In this document: one piece after another, positions 54,467 through 64,000 of the stretch
How positions within the stretch are numbered: position 1 is the first letter of the stretch
How the letters are laid out: each line of letters starts with the position of its first letter
Origin: Veillonella atypica KON
GTDB taxonomy: Bacteria; Bacillota; Negativicutes; Veillonellales; Veillonellaceae
NCBI RefSeq assembly: GCF_002959915.1
Contig: NZ_PPDE01000008.1
Location: forward strand, 310,001 to 374,000
Reading direction: 5' to 3'
Length of the DNA: 64,000 bases
Notes under the pieces: model-generated
Told to the model about the DNA's origin: nothing
The model's database searches: none
What the model saw: the letters and a program-made list of their open reading frames with translations, nothing else
Translations under genes and position numbers: made by a program

Positions 54467-54665
54467 GATTATACATTTGTATATGAGAAAACTTATTAAT
54501 ATCCATCTCAATTATATAGCACTTTTAGAAATTGAACTAATTTTGTGATGTATACAATCCATTGTGATAAAAGTCACATAATATGCAATCATAAGGTACT
54601 ACTATTTATAGTATACAATGAATTATTTTTTTAAATAACATTAATTATCATATAGAGGTGATAAT

Positions 54666-56411
54666 ATGGCAAAAAAACGTATATCAGATGTACTCATAGA
54701 GGTATTAGCTAACGCAGGTATTGAAAGAATTTATGGTATTACTGGGGATAGTTTAAACTCGGTAAACGATAGTTTACGTCGTAATGGGAAAATTCAATTT
54801 GAACATGTGCGCCACGAAGAATCTGCAGCCTTCGCTGCTGGTGCAGAGGCTCTATTAACAGGTAAATTAACCGTATGTGCTGGTAGCTCTGGCCCTGGTA
54901 ATCTCCATTTGATCAATGGTCTATTTGATTGTCATCGCAATCGTGTACCAGTGCTCGCTATTGCCTCTCATATTCCACAATCCGAAGTCGGTCTCAACTA
55001 TTTCCAAGAAACACATCCAGAAAATTTATTTAAAGAGTGCTCTTGTTTCTGTGAACTCGTTTCTAATCCAAAGCAAATGCCTGAAATCCTATTCCGCGCC
55101 ATGAATGCCGCAGTTGGTAATCGCGATGTAGCCGTAATCGTTCTACCTGGTGATGTGGCCGTTATGGAAATAGAAATTGATGAATTACCTACATGGCATG
55201 CGCCTAAATTGCCACGCGTAATTCCTCAATCAGAGGATATTCTTGAAATGGTCCAACATATAAACAATGGCAAACGCATTACACTTTTCTGTGGTGCTGG
55301 TTGTGCCGGTGCTCATGACGAAGTGGTTGAACTTGCTACTAAATTACAAGCCCCTGTTGTACATGCTTTCAGAGGCAAAGAATGGGTTGAGTGGGATAAT
55401 CCTTATGATGTGGGAATGACAGGTTTGCTTGGTTATACATCCGGTTACCGTGCTATTGAGCAATGCGATACACTAATCATGCTAGGTACCGATTTCCCTT
55501 ATCGTCCATTCTATCCTGAAAATGCTAAGGTAATTCAAGTAGACATTAATCCATCCGCTCTTGGTGCACGCGTTCCATTAACACAAGGTATCATTGGTTC
55601 TGTAAAAGATACCTTACACGAACTACTTCCTCATCTTACACAACGCGATGATACAGAATTCATCGATACCGTTCGTAAAGCATACACTAAATTCCGCAAT
55701 GATTTGGACAGCTATGCTGTTGCAGAACAAGATGGTGTAGCAATTCACCCTCAATATTTCGTAAATCGTCTCAATAAATTGGCTGCTGATGATGCCATCT
55801 TTACATTTGATGTGGGCACCCCTGTTATCTGGACTGCACGCCATATTAAAACGAATGGCAAACGTCGTATCATTGGCTCCTACAACCACGGTTCCATGGC
55901 CAATGCAATGATGCACGCAATAGGCGCTCAAAATGCATGTCCAAATCGCCAAGTTATCTCCCTTTCTGGAGACGGCGGTTTCACAATGATGATGGGCGAA
56001 ATGTTGTCATTAAAACAATTAAATCTTCCTGTGAAAGTATTCGTATTTAACAATGAAGAACTTAGCTTTATCGCCATGGAAATGAAAGCATCTGGTTACC
56101 TAGATTATGCTACAGACTTTGTAAATCCTGACTTTGGTAAACTTGCCGAGGCAGCTGGCATCAAAGGTATTAGCATTACCAACTCTAGCGAAGTAGATGA
56201 AAAAATCAAGGAAGCCTTGAACTATAATGAAGGTCCTGTTATTATCAATGTCCGTGTTGATAAACAAGAACTTGCTATGCCTCCAAAAATTGCATATCAA
56301 CAAGCAAAAGGCTTTAGTAAATACTTGATCAACGCCATCCTTGATGGACGTGGTACAGAACTTAAAGAAATGGCTAAAACTAACTGGATGAAATATAAAT
56401 CCTTATACTAA
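54666..56411 (+). CDS. poxB: Quinone-type pyruvate oxidase (PoxB family)
   Basis: The enzyme decarboxylates pyruvate to acetate using thiamine diphosphate and FAD, passing electrons to quinone in E. coli. The 581 residues include the PYR domain (FEHVRHEESAAFAAGAEA), the FAD domain, and the ThDP motif SLSGDGGFTMMMGEM through FNNEELS. The C-terminal helix QAKGFSKYLINAILDGRGTEL resembles the membrane-binding peptide of E. coli PoxB. A hydrogen-peroxide-forming oxidase is less likely given that tail. It forms a single-gene unit with a GAGGTG site. Confidence 0.88.
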   Translation: MAKKRISDVLIEVLANAGIERIYGITGDSLNSVNDSLRRNGKIQFEHVRHEESAAFAAGAEALLTGKLTVCAGSSGPGNLHLINGLFDCHRNRVPVLAIASHIPQSEVGLNYFQETHPENLFKECSCFCELVSNPKQMPEILFRAMNAAVGNRDVAVIVLPGDVAVMEIEIDELPTWHAPKLPRVIPQSEDILEMVQHINNGKRITLFCGAGCAGAHDEVVELATKLQAPVVHAFRGKEWVEWDNPYDVGMTGLLGYTSGYRAIEQCDTLIMLGTDFPYRPFYPENAKVIQVDINPSALGARVPLTQGIIGSVKDTLHELLPHLTQRDDTEFIDTVRKAYTKFRNDLDSYAVAEQDGVAIHPQYFVNRLNKLAADDAIFTFDVGTPVIWTARHIKTNGKRRIIGSYNHGSMANAMMHAIGAQNACPNRQVISLSGDGGFTMMMGEMLSLKQLNLPVKVFVFNNEELSFIAMEMKASGYLDYATDFVNPDFGKLAEAAGIKGISITNSSEVDEKIKEALNYNEGPVIINVRVDKQELAMPPKIAYQQAKGFSKYLINAILDGRGTELKEMAKTNWMKYKSLY

Positions 56412-56445
56412 AATCTGCCAAAATAATTAAACTGCAAAACTTTCA

Positions 56446-56478
56446 AAAAAAAGGTGTCATCAAAGGATGACACCTTTT
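56446..56478. terminator. Bidirectional terminator between poxB and polC
   Basis: A 13-bp stem (AAAAGGTGTCATC with GATGACACCTTTT) and a 4-nt loop separate two convergent genes. Confidence 0.9.
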
Positions 56479-56485
56479 AAATTTA

Positions 56486-59400
56486 TTAGCCAAACAGCGA
56501 CATTTGTTCGTCTTCTGGCAAATCTCCACAGCATTTAAGTTCTTTCATTGTTTCAATGATGGTAGCAGATACCTTACAACGACGTTGCAAGTCTTTTAAC
56601 GATGTAAACGGTTTTGTTTCCCGTTCTTCTACAATTGCATCGGCAACGGTTTCACCAAGTGAATCGATAGCTAAGAATGGTGGTAATAGTGCGCCGTCCT
56701 TAATGCTAAATCGGCGAGCACCGGAATGTTGAATATCTACGTTGATAAATCGATACCCCCGTTGATACATTTCCATGGATACCTCCAAGGCGGACATCAA
56801 ATCCTTTTCCTTAGGACTGGCACCACGGTCGAGCGCTTTGATACGATTAAATTCTTTCAATTGTGTATTCAAATCACCTGTCATGATCCGTAAATCAAAG
56901 GCTTTTGCACGAATGGAGAAATAGGCAGCATAAAATGCTAACGGATGGTATACCTTAAACCACGCAATACGGAATGCCATCATAACGTAAGCAACGGCAT
57001 GGGCACGAGGGAATAGATAGGAAATCTTTTTACAAGACTCAATAAACCATTCAGGAATATTATTTTCTCGCATTTCTTTTTCAAACTCCGTAGTCGCTTG
57101 GCCTTGTTTATTTCTCTTTTCAATGCCCTTCCCTTTACGAACATTTTCCATGACGAAGAAACTGTTTTTCTTATTCATGCCACGATGAATCAAAAAGTTC
57201 ATTACGTCATCACGAGTAGAAATAGCTTCATTCAATTTACAAGTACCATTTTTAATGAGTTCCTGTGCATTATCGAGCCATACATTCGTACCGTGGGAGA
57301 AACCAGAAATACGAACAAGGTCAGAGAAGGTTTGCGGCCGTGAATCTTCTAGCATGCCCCGTACAAATTTCGTACCACATTCCGGTACGGCAAGGCTCGC
57401 TACTTGGTCCCCTTGCAATTGTTCAGGCGTCAATCCGATACCCTCTGTTGATGAGAATAGGCTTAGCGTTCTCGGATCATCAAAAGGAATCGTCTTCGCA
57501 TCAATACCGGTCAAATCCTCCAGCATACGAATAATCGTCGGATCATCATGGCCCAGAATATCGAGTTTTGTCATACGCCCTTCAATAGAGTGATAATCAA
57601 AGTGAGTCGTTAATACGCCACTCTCTTTTTTATTGGCCGGATGCTGAATCGGCGTAAAATGGTGCACATCCATATCACGAGGACATACCATGATGCCACC
57701 CGGATGTTGGCCTGTTGTATTTTTTACATTTGTAAAACCTTTTGCGAGGTGCTCAAGGAATCCACTGCGAGCCTGAATATTTCTTAGCTCTGCATATTTC
57801 TTTACATACCCAAATGCAGTCTTATCTGCAATGGTACCTATCGTACCAGCCTTAAATACATTGTCACGACCGAACAATTCTTCTGTGTACTTATGAGCCT
57901 TCGCTTGGTAGTCACCAGAGAAATTCAAATCGATATCTGGAACCTTATCGCCTTCGAAACCAAGGAAGATAGCAAACGGAATGTCATGGCCATTCGTTTG
58001 TAATGGATGACCGCAATTAGGACAGTCACGACGCGGTAAATCGAATCCACCGGCGTATTCACCATTTTCATAAAATTCCGACCACTTACATTCAGGGCAA
58101 ATATAATGCGGTGGCAATGGATTAACCTCTGTAATCTCCGACATGGTCGCTGCAAAGGACGAACCTACAGAACCACGAGAACCTACGAGATAGCCATCAT
58201 CTAGCGATTTTTTTACCAGCTTATGAGCGATATAGTAAAGCACGCCATAACCATTGCTGATGATACAGTCGAGCTCATAATCTAGGCGTTCTTGTACAAC
58301 ACGAGGCAATGGATCACCATAAATCTTCTTCGCATTTACATAACACATTTCTGTGAAAGCTTCATCGGCCCCTTCGATTTTAGGTGAATATGTGCCATCT
58401 GGCACTGGTTTAATGTCTTCAATACTATCGTTGATGGCTCGTGTATTCGCAACAACAACCTCATAGGCCTTTTCTTCACTCAAATATGGGAATGAAGCTA
58501 ACATTTCATCAGTAGTACGCAAATGTAAATCCGGTTGTTCATCCGCATCAGGGAACCCACAAGCGGTTAACATAATCTCACGATATATCTTTTCTTCTGG
58601 CGTTAAATAATGAACGTCACAGGTAGCACATACGCGTTTATTGAGGGCTTCGCCCAATTCAATAACCGTCTTATTCATATCGATCAGAGCTTGTTCATCT
58701 GGCACGATACCCTTGCGAATTAAGAATGTATTATTGGTATGTGGTTGAATTTCAAGGTAATCATAGAATGAAGCAATCGTTAATAGCTCTTCTTTGGAGG
58801 AACCTTTAACAATAGCCTGCATCAATTCACCTGCTTCACAGGCAGACCCTATAAGAATACCTTCACGATGCTCTTCAATGATAGAACGAGGCAAACGAGG
58901 TCTCCGTTTATAGTATTCCAAATGGGATATAGAAATCATTTTATACAGATTACGTAAGCCCACCATGTTTTGAGCTAACAAAATAATATGATATCGAGGC
59001 GCTTCATCTTTTCGTTTTACAACGTCTAAGGATAATTCCTTTTCTAAATCCGCATCATCAACGAGATATCCTTCAACGCCATAAATAACCTTAACACCAA
59101 GTTCTTTACCAAGTGCTTGTGCTTCAGGAAAGGCTTGTACAACACCATGGTCCGTAATAGCGACCGCAGGATGGCCCCATTTTTTAACAGTTTTAAATAA
59201 ATCCTTAATCGATACGAGTGCATCTTTATCACTCATCTTAGTATGGAGATGAAGCTCAACACGAGAATCTGGTCTGTCTTCTGTCCGTTCATTTGTATTG
59301 TCTTCTTCGATAGCTTCGATACTACGTATAGATAAAATATAGTCCTTATCAAATCGATCATCAAAGTTGACACTACCTTGAACACGCACCTTTTGCAATT

Positions 59401-60211
59401 TCTTTAATTGCTTTAATAAGGCATCCCCTTCTTCTGGACTATTCGTAAACTTGATAAACTTCATACTGTTCGTATCATCTACGATACTGCCATTTACGAT
59501 ACTTTTACCAGTCCTAGTATCGCGTTTATCAAGGCCAACGAACACACCTTCAAAAATAACACTTGGTGTTTCTACAGTGCCCATGATACTGGAGGTCATG
59601 CCCTCAATGCGTGGACCTAAAATCATACCCTCATCAGTTGGTGCATCCTTAGGCGCGCGTTGTGGATATTTCTTACCACCTTTGTGTTGATGTCCATTAT
59701 TAACTGAAGATGTAGTTGACGAGCTACTAGATACAGATGGATTTCTTGTAGTTACAGATTCATACGATGTGGGGTCTGGATTAAAATAGTCCAATTCCAC
59801 TGCATCCATAAATGGCACAAACTCATCTGCATAATCAATTTCATCATCGTTATTGCCAGCAAAGGACTTTCCTCTCTCTGGCATGTTTTCTTCTTCTAAT
59901 TTTTGTCGATACGCTTCAACGTCTTCAATAAATTCACCTACACCACAACCACCGGCATAGTAGTACGGTGCAAATTCTTCATCATCGTCATCTACCTTCC
60001 ATGCAAAGCAGCAAGATGTAGTTGCATTGGTAGGAATTGTATCAAAGGAAATATTTTTTTCTTTGTACCAAGCAGCTAATCGTTCTTGTAATGACACTAA
60101 TGTTTTAAACGCTGAATCTGCTGCTTGTATGGTTACCTGTTTATCATCACAATTCACATAGAAAGCAGGTTTACTATTCTGTTTTGGTACTACTCGATAA
60201 CGTACTTTCAT
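56486..60211 (-). CDS. polC: DNA polymerase III PolC-type alpha subunit lacking the exonuclease insert
   Basis: PolC is the replicative DNA polymerase. The 1241 residues include an N-terminal domain, a serine/lysine-rich linker (about 150-195), an OB fold (about 215-300), a PHP domain (318-545), and the polymerase domain. The polymerase domain has PDIDLNFSG (catalytic D759, D761), KLDILGHDD (D884) and a zinc knuckle (C705, C708, C730, C733). The usual DnaQ exonuclease inserted in PHP (typical DVETTG motif) is absent; a linker of about 20 residues lies there. PHP metal residues are kept. The length is about 195 short of typical PolC. Confidence 0.95.
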   Translation of the reverse strand: MKVRYRVVPKQNSKPAFYVNCDDKQVTIQAADSAFKTLVSLQERLAAWYKEKNISFDTIPTNATTSCCFAWKVDDDDEEFAPYYYAGGCGVGEFIEDVEAYRQKLEEENMPERGKSFAGNNDDEIDYADEFVPFMDAVELDYFNPDPTSYESVTTRNPSVSSSSSTTSSVNNGHQHKGGKKYPQRAPKDAPTDEGMILGPRIEGMTSSIMGTVETPSVIFEGVFVGLDKRDTRTGKSIVNGSIVDDTNSMKFIKFTNSPEEGDALLKQLKKLQKVRVQGSVNFDDRFDKDYILSIRSIEAIEEDNTNERTEDRPDSRVELHLHTKMSDKDALVSIKDLFKTVKKWGHPAVAITDHGVVQAFPEAQALGKELGVKVIYGVEGYLVDDADLEKELSLDVVKRKDEAPRYHIILLAQNMVGLRNLYKMISISHLEYYKRRPRLPRSIIEEHREGILIGSACEAGELMQAIVKGSSKEELLTIASFYDYLEIQPHTNNTFLIRKGIVPDEQALIDMNKTVIELGEALNKRVCATCDVHYLTPEEKIYREIMLTACGFPDADEQPDLHLRTTDEMLASFPYLSEEKAYEVVVANTRAINDSIEDIKPVPDGTYSPKIEGADEAFTEMCYVNAKKIYGDPLPRVVQERLDYELDCIISNGYGVLYYIAHKLVKKSLDDGYLVGSRGSVGSSFAATMSEITEVNPLPPHYICPECKWSEFYENGEYAGGFDLPRRDCPNCGHPLQTNGHDIPFAIFLGFEGDKVPDIDLNFSGDYQAKAHKYTEELFGRDNVFKAGTIGTIADKTAFGYVKKYAELRNIQARSGFLEHLAKGFTNVKNTTGQHPGGIMVCPRDMDVHHFTPIQHPANKKESGVLTTHFDYHSIEGRMTKLDILGHDDPTIIRMLEDLTGIDAKTIPFDDPRTLSLFSSTEGIGLTPEQLQGDQVASLAVPECGTKFVRGMLEDSRPQTFSDLVRISGFSHGTNVWLDNAQELIKNGTCKLNEAISTRDDVMNFLIHRGMNKKNSFFVMENVRKGKGIEKRNKQGQATTEFEKEMRENNIPEWFIESCKKISYLFPRAHAVAYVMMAFRIAWFKVYHPLAFYAAYFSIRAKAFDLRIMTGDLNTQLKEFNRIKALDRGASPKEKDLMSALEVSMEMYQRGYRFINVDIQHSGARRFSIKDGALLPPFLAIDSLGETVADAIVEERETKPFTSLKDLQRRCKVSATIIETMKELKCCGDLPEDEQMSLFG

Positions 60212-60213
60212 TT

Positions 60214-61194
60214 TTATCCCTTATACCCACAATAGGTCAAACATAAATCCCTAAATCGCCACATATCCCCTTTGCTTGTGCGACTATCTAATATAACCTC
60301 ATATAATCCTTTTAAGAGTGCTTTTAAAGCCTTTATAGAAATACGAGAACTTGCTTCATAGGCCAGTTTTATAGGGTACGGCTTATAAGAGGCCCCATTT
60401 TCTTTACAAAAATTTTCTACCTGTTTAGCTGTCATACCTGCAGCACGACATTCGCTTACCAATAATTGGAGCCGCAACTGTCCTTCGATATAGCCCATAG
60501 CATGGTCGATTTCTTTATAGCTAAACATAAACGGAAATAATTCTAACAAGGTATTCACATCTTGTTTTAATAAAGCTTCTTTAAAGGTAAAGATATTTTT
60601 AGCTCCATAATTACTGCTATGTTCCATTAAAAAGGATTTATCTATTTTCTTATGATTACCTAATAACAGAAAATATCGATCAAACTCGGTACGCATAAAC
60701 GCAACCGGCACATCTTGCCATAACTCCAATAGATGAGATAGATAATCGTGCCCATCAGACGTTAGCGTATATCCATTAGAGGTGCAATACTGACGAATCC
60801 ACATCAATAAATCGTCACCCTCTAATCGCTTACATTCCTTATTAGGAATAGATTCTAATATCTTTTTATTTTGTTTTAATCGTTTATCCACCATATCGTG
60901 ATAGATAATAAGTACTGGATTATCACCGGTATAATTCATCAGTAACTCGGCCAGTGCATCCCATTCTTGACTCTCTTTTTGGCCTGCTTTTTTCAAGATA
61001 GGTAGATTGATAAGACAAAATACCTTAGCATCGCCAAATAAAGAATCCTCCATCAATTGTTCTGATATTTTAGAAGGACCTGCTTCATCATGCAATACGC
61101 GCACATCTAGATTTTTATGAGATAAGAAAAACTTTTGTTTCTCTTCTTCTATGAGTTGTGGTTCATTACCATAAATTAGGTATACTTGATGCAT
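60214..61194 (-). CDS. holA: DNA polymerase III delta subunit
   Basis: HolA opens the sliding clamp in the clamp loader. The 326 residues start MHQVYLIYGNEPQLIEEEK, with the usual FCLINLPILKK and a C-terminal GYIEGQLRLQLLVSECRAAGMT segment typical of HolA. ATG 61194 is preferred because AAAGGAGG lies 7 nt upstream; the longer version overlaps comEC and lacks such a site. It lies between comEC and polC on the same strand, 2 nt from polC. Confidence 0.9.
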   Translation of the reverse strand: MHQVYLIYGNEPQLIEEEKQKFFLSHKNLDVRVLHDEAGPSKISEQLMEDSLFGDAKVFCLINLPILKKAGQKESQEWDALAELLMNYTGDNPVLIIYHDMVDKRLKQNKKILESIPNKECKRLEGDDLLMWIRQYCTSNGYTLTSDGHDYLSHLLELWQDVPVAFMRTEFDRYFLLLGNHKKIDKSFLMEHSSNYGAKNIFTFKEALLKQDVNTLLELFPFMFSYKEIDHAMGYIEGQLRLQLLVSECRAAGMTAKQVENFCKENGASYKPYPIKLAYEASSRISIKALKALLKGLYEVILDSRTSKGDMWRFRDLCLTYCGYKG

Positions 61195-61208
61195 CGCCAG
61201 TCCTCCTT

Positions 61209-63401
61209 TCATAATCGATAGTCCGGAATATATTGATAGCCCCATAAATGAACATGTTCTGCATCGGGATCAATGTCTCGCATCGCTCCTCGAGGCATGC
61301 TAACAAGTACAGGACGATTCGTATGTAATGCTACAATTTGATTCACCATATACGACTGAGAGGTAATCAAAATAGTGTTCCTCATATCATTTAATTGTAG
61401 TTTTTTTTCACCATTTTGTCTATTATAGACCATCACAGACGTTAAATCATTTTTGTATAAAACAGTATTTTTGCCCGTCGATTGAAATCGTTGAACATGA
61501 GCATTTTTTAATGGAATACCAAAACTTTGGAGTCCATTTCTTACGCGAATTTCACTAGCTTTCATAGGAATAGCATCAGGTGTATCAATATATACCATAG
61601 CTATTTTTTCATAAGGCTTAACAATGAGGAATGCATTTGACTGTTTCATAGGTATAATATGCAAAATCGTTTCATTCCTATATAAGATGCCACTATAAGC
61701 TATAGCAATTATGCCAATTCCCATAAGTACAATTCCTTTTGTGAAAGTTCTAAATTTAAGCTTTAATGAGACTAGGTTAATATATAGTAATCCCACACAT
61801 CCATAGTATAACACCCCTAATGTGGCAGAAATGGTACCTATCCACCATAGACATATAGAACTGTTAGCGAGATGCGCATTTACATATAAACAGATAGTTA
61901 ATATCCAGTCGATTACGTTCCAAACCATACCTATTGGTATAAGTAAGGATATTATGGTACAACCAAATAACATAACAATAGCTATATCAAGTAAAGGTGT
62001 AATAATAATAGCTGCAAAAAGACTTGCTAAACTCAAATAGTGAAAGTAATAGAGCTGGAACGGTATCAATAAAAGTTGTGCACTGATGCAGAGTACTAGT
62101 GGAGCTTTCACAATCGGTGGCAATACTGTGATCCATCGATATAATGGCATGCCAAATAATAAGAGCCCATAGGTAGCTCCAAAGGATAGTTGAAAGCTCA
62201 CGTCTAATATAAGTAACGGATCATATAGTAAAAATAGTATAGCCGTCACTGCTAATCCTTGCTTCGCCGTATACATACGGCCCTTTACATAGGCTAAAGC
62301 AAGCCAAATCCCCATTATGGTGGAACGCACAACAGGTGCACTGAAACCAACTACTATACAATAAAAGATAGATAGTATAATACCACCCATCATAGCATAA
62401 CGTTTCCTGATACGACATACTCTGCATAGGCCATATACGATAGAAAATAACAGTGCAATATGGGAACCCGATATAGATAAAATATGAATGATACCAGTGT
62501 AGCCAAATTGACGTAGCACATCTTGACCTAATTCTCCATAATGGCCTCCTAGAACTAATGAAATTCCAAGCCATTTGGTTGTATCTGATAGATATTGCTC
62601 CATCAATTCTTCAACAGCACTACGCATCGAATCAATTATGTGAAGACACCGTTGATAATAACCGATATAAGAATCTATCTTATACTGTTTTAGAGCATGT
62701 AAATCCACCACCTTATAGGTACCATCAAACATGGCACCCATATCTTCATTACGAATTGCCTTATTTCGCTTATCAATAGTGCCTCTCTCTTCTGTCAAAT
62801 AGAGAGATCTAGGCGTACCATGAACGATAATCGAATCCCCCATATGAAGATGTGTAGAATTTTCTTGTATTGTTACTCTAATATGCCCATCGGCCTTAAT
62901 ATGCACGCCTTTTGCCGTATCCTTGTGTGGCACTAACCCTAACAATATAGCACTAAATGATCTATATTCTTTCCCATCAATCACTTTTAAATCTACCGGA
63001 GAATCAATGAGTAGTGCATATTCGCCTTCTTGTGATAAAAAGAATTTAGTGTGCCCTACATACTGATTAATTTGATGGTTTACATGTAAAAATGATATGC
63101 CACCTAATGCACATGAGACGATGCAGGTTACAACTATATATTTAATTGACAAAGACGATTGTAACCTATAGCGAACCACAGCTTTACCCAATGTATATAG
63201 TAGATAGCCAGCAGCACCAAACATACAATACCAACTCGTATCGAGCAATACATAATGCGAGCTATAGGCACATAAAATGCCTAGTATGATACCACTTAGA
63301 ATATAATGGGCTATCTCCGAATAGGTGATTAGCATATTCAGTGTCAAATAAATAGGTAAATTAGACTGTAATTTTATCGCGTATCTTCTTAAATAATCCA
63401 T
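61209..63401 (-). CDS. comEC: ComEC/Rec2 DNA uptake channel, no visible nuclease domain
   Basis: ComEC carries single-stranded DNA across the inner membrane in transformation. The protein is about 730 residues. It has a soluble N-terminal OB-like domain between transmembrane segments, then the competence domain with TGIIHILSISGSHIALLFS and GFSAPVVRSTIMGIW. The C-terminal roughly 170 residues lack the HxHxDH metallo-beta-lactamase motif. ATG 63401 follows AAAGGT. It overlaps comEA by 41 nt. Confidence 0.9.
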   Translation of the reverse strand: MDYLRRYAIKLQSNLPIYLTLNMLITYSEIAHYILSGIILGILCAYSSHYVLLDTSWYCMFGAAGYLLYTLGKAVVRYRLQSSLSIKYIVVTCIVSCALGGISFLHVNHQINQYVGHTKFFLSQEGEYALLIDSPVDLKVIDGKEYRSFSAILLGLVPHKDTAKGVHIKADGHIRVTIQENSTHLHMGDSIIVHGTPRSLYLTEERGTIDKRNKAIRNEDMGAMFDGTYKVVDLHALKQYKIDSYIGYYQRCLHIIDSMRSAVEELMEQYLSDTTKWLGISLVLGGHYGELGQDVLRQFGYTGIIHILSISGSHIALLFSIVYGLCRVCRIRKRYAMMGGIILSIFYCIVVGFSAPVVRSTIMGIWLALAYVKGRMYTAKQGLAVTAILFLLYDPLLILDVSFQLSFGATYGLLLFGMPLYRWITVLPPIVKAPLVLCISAQLLLIPFQLYYFHYLSLASLFAAIIITPLLDIAIVMLFGCTIISLLIPIGMVWNVIDWILTICLYVNAHLANSSICLWWIGTISATLGVLYYGCVGLLYINLVSLKLKFRTFTKGIVLMGIGIIAIAYSGILYRNETILHIIPMKQSNAFLIVKPYEKIAMVYIDTPDAIPMKASEIRVRNGLQSFGIPLKNAHVQRFQSTGKNTVLYKNDLTSVMVYNRQNGEKKLQLNDMRNTILITSQSYMVNQIVALHTNRPVLVSMPRGAMRDIDPDAEHVHLWGYQYIPDYRL

Positions 63402-63990
63402 CGCCGATACCTTTGACATGCTTGATATCCTCTATAGATGTAAAAGCGCCCTTACTTTGACGATACTCTTCAATCCGTTGTGCCATGGTTGGCCCAATTC
63501 CAGGCAGTGAATCGAGTTCCTTAACGGTAGCCGTGTTAATATTAATCTTTTGATTTCGTAGTAATGATTCAGGATTCCCGTGAAAGTTAAATTTGATGTG
63601 AATATGTTGTCCGCCTGTCACTGTCTCTGCTAAATTGATGGACTCTATATCTCCATATGGTAGTGCACCTCCAGCCCCCTTTATAACATCGCCAATTGTC
63701 GTGCTAGATGCCACCTTATAAAGTCCTGGTGATTGAATAGCGCCCGTCACATACACAATAGCATCTGTACCTTCAGTATGTTGTTCAGGTTGAACTACCC
63801 CATTATTAGCATGAATAGAATTACTTTCATGATGATTAATGCTATTCATGTCTGAAGTATTAGCCGCTAATACGGACGAATCTGGCATTGTGGTGCTTCC
63901 TTCTGTTATAATAGGCCATAGGAAATAAATTCCTACTAAAATACACAGGATTATTACAATCCACTTATGTGACACAATCATTTGTTTCAT
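63361..63990 (-). CDS. comEA: Competence protein ComEA
   Basis: ComEA is a membrane-anchored receptor for double-stranded DNA. The 209 residues have an N-terminal transmembrane anchor (WIVIILCILVGIYFLWPII), a flexible linker, an SLBB domain (IVYVTGAIQSPGLYKV, then IKGAGGALPYGDIESINLAE), and a C-terminal helix-hairpin-helix pair (NINTATVKELDSLPGIGP, then FTSIEDIKHVKGIGDGLFKK). It is the first gene of a comEA-comEC-holA-polC run. Confidence 0.94.
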   Translation of the reverse strand: MKQMIVSHKWIVIILCILVGIYFLWPIITEGSTTMPDSSVLAANTSDMNSINHHESNSIHANNGVVQPEQHTEGTDAIVYVTGAIQSPGLYKVASSTTIGDVIKGAGGALPYGDIESINLAETVTGGQHIHIKFNFHGNPESLLRNQKININTATVKELDSLPGIGPTMAQRIEEYRQSKGAFTSIEDIKHVKGIGDGLFKKIRDKITV

Positions 63991-64000
63991 ATGGTCACCT

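Noticed and set aside
1-64000. CRISPR arrays, tRNA or rRNA genes
   Set aside because: No regularly spaced direct repeats, cloverleaf-type sequences with conserved T-loops, or rRNA segments were noticed on reading; a dedicated scan was not possible.

Overview
The window is AT-rich bacterial chromosome with tightly packed operons. The most likely source is a member of the Negativicutes, and specifically a Veillonella-like organism. I infer this from the combination of a PolC-type replicase, a LexA/LysM SOS pair, a lysine riboswitch on dapB-asd-dapA, an anaerobe-style cobalamin assembly cluster and Gram-positive-type gene neighbourhoods. No database search was possible, so the genus is an inference. 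I saw no rRNA, tRNA, CRISPR array, transposase or prophage.

Left part (1-23,100, almost all + strand). A partial ChbG/YdjC-type deacetylase and a flippase-like membrane protein are followed by threonine synthesis genes (ACT regulator, hom, thrB), htpX, ndk and an adenosyltransferase. Next comes a late-cobalamin cluster (cobU, cobQ, cbiB, cobS, pduX-like, cobD, cobC-like), which covers nucleotide-loop assembly and the aminopropanol arm. A housekeeping run follows: pseudouridine synthase, Xaa-Pro peptidase, efp, two Asp23 proteins, nusB, a TsaD-like paralog, xseAB, ispA, a divergent PAP2 protein, tlyA, nadK and an mnmM-like methyltransferase.

Middle part (23,100-41,250). argR-recN is followed by the lysine-riboswitch-controlled dapB-asd-dapA operon, then panD-panC with a BASS-family transporter. 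lexA is divergent from a YneA-like LysM protein, and three LexA-type boxes lie between them. After these come a solitary tyrosine recombinase, a VanW lipoprotein, a PAP2 phosphatase, a secreted WG-repeat protein, an unannotated 49-residue ORF, and DUF4241, HAD, DUF1848 and methyltransferase genes.

Right part (41,251-64,000, mostly - strand). A restriction-modification pair sits directly at the 3' end of an S-adenosylmethionine by-product salvage operon (mtnP, mtnA, ahcY, mtaD). A stand-alone protein that resembles the DNA-binding end of the restriction enzyme is convergent with it. hslO follows, then the FMN-riboswitch-controlled ribDE-ribBA-ribH operon and a quinone-type pyruvate oxidase on the + strand. 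The window ends with polC, holA, comEC and comEA.

The points most worth a second look are: a PolC whose PHP domain is not interrupted by the usual DnaQ-type exonuclease; a ComEC with no visible metallo-beta-lactamase nuclease motif; the SOS boxes, including a candidate upstream of hslO; the restriction-modification genes in line with the SAH-recycling operon; the stand-alone B3-like protein; and the 49-residue ORF.
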